DNA from: a bacterium
Lineage (GTDB): Bacteria > Zhuqueibacterota > QNDG01 > JAFGCO01
Length of the DNA: 64,000 nucleotides
Direction: 5' to 3'
NCBI GenBank assembly: GCA_016932575.1
Contig: JAFGCO010000044.1
Coordinates: 20,980 to 84,979 of the forward strand
Shown in pieces: positions 57,467 to 64,000 of this stretch; position 1 is the first letter of the stretch, and each line of letters opens with the position of its first letter. The translations under genes and the position numbers were made by a program. The notes under the pieces are model-generated. The model made no database searches, was not told the origin of the DNA, and saw only the letters and a list, made by a program, of their open reading frames with translations.

Positions 57467-58236
57467 ATAAGAAAAAAAAACCTTTCGTGATGCTGACCAA
57501 TGACGACGGGATCGCTTCCCCCGGATTGTTGGCTTTACGTCAAAGTTTTAAGCATCAGTATGAAGTGGTCATTGTTGCACCGGCTACTGAAATGAGTGCC
57601 GTGGGACACGCCATTACATTGTCAGATCCTCTTAGAGTATTCGACTATTCGCGCAATGGAGAATTTTACGGCTATGCAGTGAAGGGAACACCTGCAGACT
57701 GTGTGAAGATCGGGTACTGGGCCATTCTCAAAAGGAAACCGGATATTGTCATTTCCGGAATCAATATCGGTCCCAATACGGGGATTAATACCATTTATTC
57801 AGGAACGGTTTCAGCAGCGACAGAAGGTGCAATATTGGGTGTTCCCTCTTTTGCAATTTCCCTGGGGACATTTCACAATCCTGATTTTACTTATGCCGCA
57901 AAATTTGCCAGAAAATTAGCGGATATGCTGCTCAAAAAAGGTCTGCCGAAAGACGTATTTCTTAATGTTAATATCCCTGCCTGTCAGGAAAAGAAAATTC
58001 GAGGTGTGGCGATTACAAGGCAGGGATCGGCTTTATACCGGGAAGATTTTGACAAACGCATTGATCCTCATGGAAGGACGTATTACTGGTTGACCGGTCA
58101 AAAACTCAATAAAGAATCCTCTATTGAATACGATGACGGTGCAATCGATCAGAATATGGTTTCGATTACGCCGATTCATTATGATTTGACATGTTATGAT
58201 TTTCTGGAACCGTTGAGAGCCTGGAAACTATCCTGA
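57463..58236 (+). CDS. surE: 5'/3'-nucleotidase SurE
   Basis: A 257-residue SurE. The metal site motif MLTNDDGIASPGLLAL is at the N-terminus, followed by VVIVAPATEMSAVGHAIT, KGTPADCVKIG and ISGINIGPNTGINTIYSGTVSAA (residues about 95-125), typical of the family. SurE dephosphorylates nucleoside monophosphates and is linked to stationary-phase survival. It is translationally coupled to accD and ends 158 bases before guaA. Confidence 0.96.
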   Translation: MNKKKKPFVMLTNDDGIASPGLLALRQSFKHQYEVVIVAPATEMSAVGHAITLSDPLRVFDYSRNGEFYGYAVKGTPADCVKIGYWAILKRKPDIVISGINIGPNTGINTIYSGTVSAATEGAILGVPSFAISLGTFHNPDFTYAAKFARKLADMLLKKGLPKDVFLNVNIPACQEKKIRGVAITRQGSALYREDFDKRIDPHGRTYYWLTGQKLNKESSIEYDDGAIDQNMVSITPIHYDLTCYDFLEPLRAWKLS

Positions 58237-58394
58237 TTTCAGATAGAACTTGAATCATACATGCGCCCTAAAACTTTGAAGATATCAAGCGATAAGATGA
58301 TATATTATTAAAAAACAAGCAATTATTTCTGTTAAAAATATTCCAGGTTTATTATTCCTGTTCAATTGACAGGTCCTTGAATTAAAGGAGATGC

Positions 58395-59933
58395 ATGACT
58401 TCGCTTCGTGATGAAATAATTTTGATTCTCGATTTTGGTTCTCAATATACGCAGTTAATTGCCCGCAGAATTCGCGAAAAGCGTGTTTATTGTGAAATTG
58501 TGCCGTTCAATCATTCAATAGAGGCCATCAGAAAAATGCAGCCCAAAGGCCTTGTGCTATCAGGCGGTCCCGGCAGCGTGTATGAAGATAATGCCCCCCA
58601 TCCGGATCCTCGTATTTTTTCCCTGAATATTCCGGTGTTGGGTATATGTTATGGGCTGCAGCTGATCGGACATTTTTTGGGAGGTGAGGTGAAAAATGCG
58701 GCTCGACGGGAATATGGTCACGCGGTTCTTTTTGTGGACGATTATTCGGACCTTTTTCACGATATGCCGAGTGAACTCAATGTCTGGATGAGTCATGGAG
58801 ATCATCTGGTGAGCCTTCCATCTGATTTTCAAAAATTGGCACATACTGAAAATGCGGAGATTGCGGCAATTGCAGACCGGCAGCGCTTAATTTATGGCAT
58901 TCAATTTCATCCGGAGGTTGTGCACACCGAGCAGGGTGAGCGAATCCTGGAAAATTTTGTCTATCGTATTTGTCAATGCACGGGTCAATGGACGCCCGAG
59001 CATTTTGTTGAATCTTCTATTGAGATGATTCGCGATCAGGTTGGAGAAGGGAAGGTGTTGTGCGGATTATCAGGAGGCGTAGATTCCGCCGTGACTTCCA
59101 GACTTATTCATCAGGCAATTGGCGGCCAGTTAACTTCAGTATTTGTCAATAATGGTCTGCTGCGAAAAAATGAGGCGGAAGAAGTGCTTCAGGCATTTTC
59201 AGATCTTCATCCGGTGTACGTCGATGCAACAGAATCTTTTCTTTCCGATTTGGCGGGTGTGATCGATCCTGAAATCAAGAGAAAGTCAATTGGCAGGCGG
59301 TTTATCGACGTATTTGAAAAAGAGGCCAAACGTATCGGTCGGGTCCGTTTTTTGGCTCAGGGCACCCTGTATCCGGATGTCATTGAGAGCGTGTCCACAT
59401 GGGGACCTTCGGCCACCATAAAATCTCACCACAATGTCGGCGGCCTTCCCGAGCGAATGAATCTGTCGCTGGTGGAACCCCTTAGGGAATTGTTCAAAGA
59501 TGAAGTACGCGCTGTTGGGAAGGTTCTCGGAATTCCCGATTCTATTTTAAGGAGACATCCTTTCCCGGGTCCTGGCCTGGCCGTTCGAATACTGGGAGAG
59601 GTTACACAAAACCGTATTGATCTGCTCCGGGAGGCAGATGTGATTTTTATCGATGAATTAAAAACGTCCGGATATTATGACAAGGTCTGGCAGGCATTTG
59701 TGGCGTTATTGCCGGTACAAACTGTTGGCGTCATGGGGGACGAACGTACTTATGAACATGCAGTTGTACTTCGGGCCGTGACCAGTCAGGATGGCATGAC
59801 CGCAGACTGGGCGAAACTTCCCGACGACCTGTTAACCCGTGTTTCAAATCGTATTATTAATGAAGTTCGGGGTATCAATCGGGTGGTTTATGATGTGAGT
59901 TCGAAACCGCCAGGCACAATCGAGTGGGAATAA
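58395..59933 (+). CDS. guaA: GMP synthase (glutamine-hydrolysing)
   Basis: A 512-residue two-domain enzyme converting XMP to GMP. The class I glutamine amidotransferase has the catalytic Cys in [10 protein letters not shown] (about residue 85) and the His-x-Glu in QFHPEVVHT. The ATP pyrophosphatase domain has the P-loop LSGGVDSAV near 225 and [15 protein letters not shown]. The C-terminal dimerisation part ends in the usual [15 protein letters not shown] precedes the ATG. The length is normal. Confidence 0.97.
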   Translation: MTSLRDEIILILDFGSQYTQLIARRIREKRVYCEIVPFNHSIEAIRKMQPKGLVLSGGPGSVYEDNAPHPDPRIFSLNIPVLGICYGLQLIGHFLGGEVKNAARREYGHAVLFVDDYSDLFHDMPSELNVWMSHGDHLVSLPSDFQKLAHTENAEIAAIADRQRLIYGIQFHPEVVHTEQGERILENFVYRICQCTGQWTPEHFVESSIEMIRDQVGEGKVLCGLSGGVDSAVTSRLIHQAIGGQLTSVFVNNGLLRKNEAEEVLQAFSDLHPVYVDATESFLSDLAGVIDPEIKRKSIGRRFIDVFEKEAKRIGRVRFLAQGTLYPDVIESVSTWGPSATIKSHHNVGGLPERMNLSLVEPLRELFKDEVRAVGKVLGIPDSILRRHPFPGPGLAVRILGEVTQNRIDLLREADVIFIDELKTSGYYDKVWQAFVALLPVQTVGVMGDERTYEHAVVLRAVTSQDGMTADWAKLPDDLLTRVSNRIINEVRGINRVVYDVSSKPPGTIEWE

Positions 59934-60150
59934 CAGGTGAGGATCCCTGGTGAGAATTGATAAACTGAATAATGAACTGGAAAAATAAAGATGTCGTTTT
60001 TGCGCGGAATTGTTCATTTCATTGGAAATGATGGTGTATTGTCCGGAGCCATCCGAAATTTATATGCACAGGGGTTTATCAGTCAAATTAGGGCTTGTAT
60101 GATTCATAGAAGACAAGTATATTGTTCATGAAATTTTATGGGGAATTGTC

Positions 60151-61977
60151 ATGTGCGGGATTGTCGGTTATGTGGGTGATAAACCTGTCTTGCCTTTGTT
60201 GATTAACGGACTCAAACGTTTGGAATATCGTGGGTATGATTCGGCCGGGGTTGCTGTGATCGATGAAGGTCAGCTTTGGTATAAAAAAAAGCAGGGTAAA
60301 ATTTCGGGTCTGGAATTGGAGATTAATGGTGTGGATTCCAAAGCTTCGATTGGTATTGCACATACCCGCTGGGCGACTCATGGAGAGCCTTCAGAACGGA
60401 ACGCTCATCCGCATTTTGACCAGGATTACAAAATTGCTGTTGTCCACAACGGTATTATTGAAAACTATGTCCAATTGAGAGATTCGCTGCTTGCCGATGG
60501 CTATCGATTTTATTCAGAAACTGACTCTGAAATTTTAGTTCACCTGATTGCCATGTGTTATGACGGGGATATGGCATTTGCCATCCGTAAAGCGCTGCAA
60601 CTGGTACGGGGAACATTCGGTATCCTGGTGCTTTCTTCTTATGAGCCTGATAAACTGTTTGCGGCCCGGCGTGGCAGTCCACTGGTGATCGGTATCGGCG
60701 ATGAAGAAAATCTGATCGCGTCTGACGGATCTGCATTGGTGGAGCATACTCGCGATGTGATTTATCTGGAAGATGATGAGATGGCGGTTGTGGATAAAAA
60801 AGGTGCAAAGGTTCGAACGCTTCAGGATAAAACCGTTTTCAAAGCCGTGGAAAAGCTGCCTTTTGATTTGACACATCTTCAAAAGGGCGGTTATGCACAT
60901 TTTATGCTGAAAGAGATTTTTGAACAGCCGGATACCATCTGGGATTCTATGCGGGGCCGGTTGCTGGTTGAAGACGGCAATGCCAAATTGGGGGGATTAC
61001 AGAACTGCATTGAAAGAATGGCGCATAGCTCACGTCTGATTATTACAGCGTGCGGCACATCATGGCACGCAGCTCTGATCGGGGAGTATCTTATTGAAAA
61101 ATACGCCAATATACCGGTTGAAGTGGAATACGCATCTGAATTTCGCTATCGTGATCCCATTGTCTCCCGCGTCGATACAGTGCTCGCTATTACACAATCC
61201 GGAGAAACAGCTGATACACTTGCAGCCGTTCGTGAAGCCAAGCAAAAAGGCGCTCTGGCGCTGGGATTGTGCAATGTCGTGGGCAGTACGATTGCCCGGG
61301 AAACGCATGCAGGGGTTTATTTACACGCAGGCCCCGAAATTGGTGTGGCTTCAACCAAGGCATTTACTTCTCAAGTGATCACTCTGGCTTTAATTGCGCT
61401 GGCTTTGGGCCGGATGAGTCATCTGTCTGCCGAAGACGGCAGGGAAATTGCTCAAGCCTTAAAGAAACTGCCCGATAAAATGCATTCTATCCTCAAACAG
61501 GCCAATCACATCGAATCCATTGCAAAAAAAATGGTAACCCACCATCATGCGCTTTATTTGGGCCGCGGTTTTAATTATCCGGTTGCGCTGGAAGGCGCAC
61601 TGAAAATGAAGGAAATTTCCTATATTCATGCCGAGGGATATCCGGCTGCGGAGATGAAACATGGGCCCATTGCGCTGATTGATGCGCAAATGCCGGTAAT
61701 TTTTATTGCTGTCAAAGATGCGGTTTATGAAAAAGTGATCAGCAATATAGAGGAAGTGAAGGCAAGAGGCGGATGGGTGATAGCGGTGGTCTCGGATGGA
61801 GATGATACATGTACATCCCTTTGTGATGAGGTTATCGAAATACCCCATACCATTCAGAGTCTTATGCCGGTACTTACAGTCATTCCGCTTCAGCTTCTGG
61901 CCTATTACACAGCAGTTATCAAAGGCTGTGATGTAGATCAACCAAGAAATCTGGCGAAAAGCGTGACTGTAGAATAG
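60151..61977 (+). CDS. glmS: Glutamine-fructose-6-phosphate aminotransferase (isomerizing)
   Basis: A 608-residue GlmS making glucosamine-6-phosphate for peptidoglycan and LPS. The mature N-terminus is MCGIVGYVG with Cys2 as nucleophile. THGEPSERNAHPH and HNGIIENY mark the glutaminase, and two SIS domains follow (ACGTSWHAALIGEYL, ITQSGETADTLAAV; YLGRGFNYPVALEGALKMKEISYIHAEGY). The C-terminal DQPRNLAKSVTVE is canonical. I looked in the 217-base upstream gap for a glmS ribozyme and did not recognise one. The TPR/binding-protein gene follows after 16 bases. Confidence 0.97.
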   Translation: MCGIVGYVGDKPVLPLLINGLKRLEYRGYDSAGVAVIDEGQLWYKKKQGKISGLELEINGVDSKASIGIAHTRWATHGEPSERNAHPHFDQDYKIAVVHNGIIENYVQLRDSLLADGYRFYSETDSEILVHLIAMCYDGDMAFAIRKALQLVRGTFGILVLSSYEPDKLFAARRGSPLVIGIGDEENLIASDGSALVEHTRDVIYLEDDEMAVVDKKGAKVRTLQDKTVFKAVEKLPFDLTHLQKGGYAHFMLKEIFEQPDTIWDSMRGRLLVEDGNAKLGGLQNCIERMAHSSRLIITACGTSWHAALIGEYLIEKYANIPVEVEYASEFRYRDPIVSRVDTVLAITQSGETADTLAAVREAKQKGALALGLCNVVGSTIARETHAGVYLHAGPEIGVASTKAFTSQVITLALIALALGRMSHLSAEDGREIAQALKKLPDKMHSILKQANHIESIAKKMVTHHHALYLGRGFNYPVALEGALKMKEISYIHAEGYPAAEMKHGPIALIDAQMPVIFIAVKDAVYEKVISNIEEVKARGGWVIAVVSDGDDTCTSLCDEVIEIPHTIQSLMPVLTVIPLQLLAYYTAVIKGCDVDQPRNLAKSVTVE

Positions 61978-61993
61978 TCAGGGAGTGACAATT

Positions 61994-63838
61994 ATGAAAA
62001 TTTACAACAAAATTATTTTTCTTTTTATCATTACGATATGCGTACTCCATGCCCAGGAAACACAGCTTATTGACAGTTTATTTTACCGCGGCGTTAATAC
62101 TTATCAAGCAGGACAATTTCAAGGAGCCCTGCAGCAGTTTGAATTTATGGACCGGGTCTATCCGGGACATCGTAGAAGTACAGGTTCGCTGCTGATGCAG
62201 GGAAAGGCCCTGAATCGGATGGGAGAACATCAGCGGGCGATAGAAGCCTTTAATGAGCTGGTGATGGATCATCCGTCCAGCAGCTATGTAGATGATGCGC
62301 TTTATGGCAAGGCAGTGGCTTTTTATCAATTGGGAGCCAATGAAGATGCCGTTCGCGTTTTGTTTCAGTTATTGGACCGGGGAGGCGATACTCGATTGAT
62401 GCATAAAGCTGCCAATTTGTCTTCTGATCTCATGGATTTTCGGCTGGATATCAATGGTCTGAAACAGCTGCATGAAACGGTTCATGATGAGCGGGGCCAG
62501 GCCGCTATTACCCTTCGTCTCGTGCAGCGTTTGATAAAAAATGAACAGTACCAGCAATGCAAGGATTTATTAAATGGTTTTCTGGAAAAATTTCCTCAAA
62601 GCATGTATATTGTGGAAATTCAGCAAAAATTACGGCAAGTGAATATGCTGGCCAGAGGGAGTGTGAAACTGGGAGTGATACTGCCGTTGAGCGGAGAGTT
62701 GGCGGAACAGGGAAAGGCAGTTCTGTCAGGCATCAAGTATGCTGTTGATATGCATAACTCCAAAGATTTAACCAAAGTGGAATTGATTGTTGAAGATACA
62801 CAGGGGGAAATTTTGACAGCCATTAAAGCCGCTCAAAGTCTATGTGAAGATGAGGGAGTGGTGGCTGTCATCGGAGAACTCGAGAGTGATCAAACTGCAG
62901 CGGTGGCTGCTGTAACCCAGGAACGACAGGTTCCGTTGCTGTCGCCCACTGCATCCGCTTTGGGTATTGCTGAAGTGGGCTCTTATGTCTTTCAATTGAA
63001 TCCTCCTTTAAATGTTCGTGCAAAAATGCTGGCTGATTATGCTGTGTCCGGCCTGGGATTAAAAAAATTCGCTGTTCTGGCGGAAGCCGGTGAATATGGC
63101 CGGGTTATGCACGATGCTTTCAAGAGACATGTTATTGAACTGGGCGGAGATATTCTGATTGAAAAATGGTATTATTCCGGTGATGAGCATCTCGGAGTAC
63201 AATTTAAGACAATTCGCGAATTCGGGCTGCGGAAGATGCTGGACGATTCGGTCCTGATTAGAGTTCCAAAGAACCAATTGGATAAACAACGCCGTATCCC
63301 GGGCGTACAGTTTGTCGACCGGGGCGTGGAAGATCTCGTAGATTCTACAGCCCTTACTGTGACAGCCTTTCAGGGCATGTTTTTGCCGGTTCTTCATGAA
63401 GACCTGCAATATATTATCCCTCAATTTGCAAAATATAATTTCAGTGCAAAAGTTTTAGGGGGTGTGCCATGGAATGATGTGGAACTATTAATCGATCACA
63501 GCCGGTTTATTGATAGCCGATATCTTGAAGGATTGGTTTTTCTCAGTGATTTTTTTGCGGATCCTTCAGATTATCAATATAATCAGTTTATGACCGATTA
63601 TCGTCTGACCATGCGAAGGTCTCCGGACAAATTGGATGTATTCGGATATGATGCGGCTTCAATATTACTCAGCCTTGTTGAGGAGGGACATCCCGGAAGG
63701 GAACGTCTCGCAAAGCGGCTGGGCCAGGTTCGTGATTTTAAGGGAATTCAGGGACCCATTTCATTCGAATCGGAGCGAGTGAATACATCCATTCATCTTA
63801 TGCAGTTTCGGGGGGGGAAGATTATACCGATAAGGTGA
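61994..63838 (+). CDS. Exported TPR plus periplasmic-binding-domain protein
   Basis: A 614-residue exported protein. A signal peptide (to about residue 20, VLHAQE) is followed by TPR-like repeats (about 25-210; GVNTYQAGQFQGALQQFEFM, YVDDALYGKAVAFYQLGANE) and a Leu/Ile/Val-type periplasmic binding domain (about 220-614; GVILPLSGELAEQGKAVLSG, EDTQGEILTAIKAAQSL, VVAVIGELESDQTAAVA, PLLSPTASALG). The TPR-plus-binding-fold layout resembles LpoA, an activator of a penicillin-binding protein, but ligand binding is equally possible. The start at 61994 follows GGGAG; a GTG three codons earlier is less likely. It follows glmS closely. Confidence 0.82.
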   Translation: MKIYNKIIFLFIITICVLHAQETQLIDSLFYRGVNTYQAGQFQGALQQFEFMDRVYPGHRRSTGSLLMQGKALNRMGEHQRAIEAFNELVMDHPSSSYVDDALYGKAVAFYQLGANEDAVRVLFQLLDRGGDTRLMHKAANLSSDLMDFRLDINGLKQLHETVHDERGQAAITLRLVQRLIKNEQYQQCKDLLNGFLEKFPQSMYIVEIQQKLRQVNMLARGSVKLGVILPLSGELAEQGKAVLSGIKYAVDMHNSKDLTKVELIVEDTQGEILTAIKAAQSLCEDEGVVAVIGELESDQTAAVAAVTQERQVPLLSPTASALGIAEVGSYVFQLNPPLNVRAKMLADYAVSGLGLKKFAVLAEAGEYGRVMHDAFKRHVIELGGDILIEKWYYSGDEHLGVQFKTIREFGLRKMLDDSVLIRVPKNQLDKQRRIPGVQFVDRGVEDLVDSTALTVTAFQGMFLPVLHEDLQYIIPQFAKYNFSAKVLGGVPWNDVELLIDHSRFIDSRYLEGLVFLSDFFADPSDYQYNQFMTDYRLTMRRSPDKLDVFGYDAASILLSLVEEGHPGRERLAKRLGQVRDFKGIQGPISFESERVNTSIHLMQFRGGKIIPIR

Positions 63839-63840
63839 TG

Positions 63841-64000
63841 TGAGCCTTTGAGTCTAAGGGTCATTGGATCCTAGAGTCTTTGAATCAAAAGCAGAAAAGC
63901 AGAAGAGCAGAAAAGTAGAAGAGTAGAAGAGTAGAAGAGTAGAAGAGTAGAAGAGTAGAAGAGTAGAAGAGTAGAAGAGTAGAAGAGTAGAAGAGTAGAA
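63841..64000 (+). repeat. Dispersed-repeat region (copy 3) with an 8-bp tandem repeat, runs off the window
   Basis: Begins with TTTGAGTCTAAGGGTCATTGG and AGAGTCTTTGAATC-type words (63846-63888), then AGCAGAAAAGCAGAAGAGC, passing into an almost perfect tandem of AGAAGAGT that fills 63915-64000. Wording and order match the tandem parts of the regions at 8561 and 30616. Its full length is unknown because the window ends. Confidence 0.8.

Noticed and set aside
59934-60150. Possible glmS ribozyme upstream of glmS
   Set aside because: I could not find the conserved ribozyme core or double-pseudoknot pattern in the gap. The organism group also makes it less expected.

Overview
The window reads as a chromosomal segment from an uncultivated Gram-negative bacterium of the FCB (Fibrobacteres-Chlorobi-Bacteroidetes) superphylum, perhaps Calditrichota/KSB1/Marinimicrobia-like; I cannot place it more precisely. 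Lipid A-Kdo and heptosyl transferases (GT9, KdtA) indicate an LPS outer membrane. A PorX-type response regulator and a giant secreted protein with a C-terminal 'NYPNPFNP' sorting domain indicate a type IX secretion system. DUF4252 proteins and sigma/anti-sigma cassettes fit the same group. Most genes have clear Shine-Dalgarno sequences.

Layout. 1-3.1 kb: two tandem chemoreceptor-like proteins carrying sugar-binding-protein-like domains (minus). 3.4-8.6 kb: YifB ATPase, a probable 6S-like RNA, an NfeD protease/slipin pair, a small membrane protein and an exported FMN-binding protein. 8.6-9.3 kb: non-coding dispersed repeats. 9.3-12.6 kb: an AmmeMemoRadiSam module with export signals, and a STAS protein. 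12.7-18.8 kb: one compact operon of polyprenyl synthase, ApbE flavin transferase, GT9, KdtA and two ECF-type ATPases. 18.9-23.7 kb: secreted GH9 glycosidase, C69 dipeptidase and small zinc-ribbon proteins. 24.0-24.2 kb: tRNA-Gly, tRNA-Cys, tRNA-Leu. 24.3-28.4 kb: HAD phosphatase, galactokinase, and a ParB-like plus spore-photoproduct-lyase-like pair. 28.4-32.3 kb: structured non-coding DNA, ECF sigma, anti-sigma, two DUF4252 proteins around another dispersed repeat copy, and DUF4416.

32.5-43.3 kb is a complete type I-C CRISPR-Cas locus, transcribed leftward: cas3-cas5-cas8c-cas7, a REP-associated Y1 transposase (RAYT), cas4-cas1-cas2, a leader, and 24 identical repeats. Palindromes built on AGAAGGTAACC occupy the gaps around the transposase, between cas1 and cas2, and at both outer edges of the cas block. 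They show compensatory base changes. This RAYT/REP system embedded in a cas operon is the most unusual structure in the window.

43.3-47.1 kb: Smr protein, FlgD-like lipoprotein, an S9 peptidase whose catalytic Ser is replaced by Phe, a stand-alone pyruvate-kinase-C-like protein and a DksA-type zinc finger. 47.2-52.8 kb: a 1851-residue repeat-built T9SS substrate. It is divergent from porX (53.2 kb), with a perfect palindrome between them. porX leads into tsaE-tsaB, rimI, accD-surE, guaA, glmS and a TPR/periplasmic-binding lipoprotein-activator-like protein. The window ends in an 8-bp tandem repeat belonging to the dispersed repeat family.
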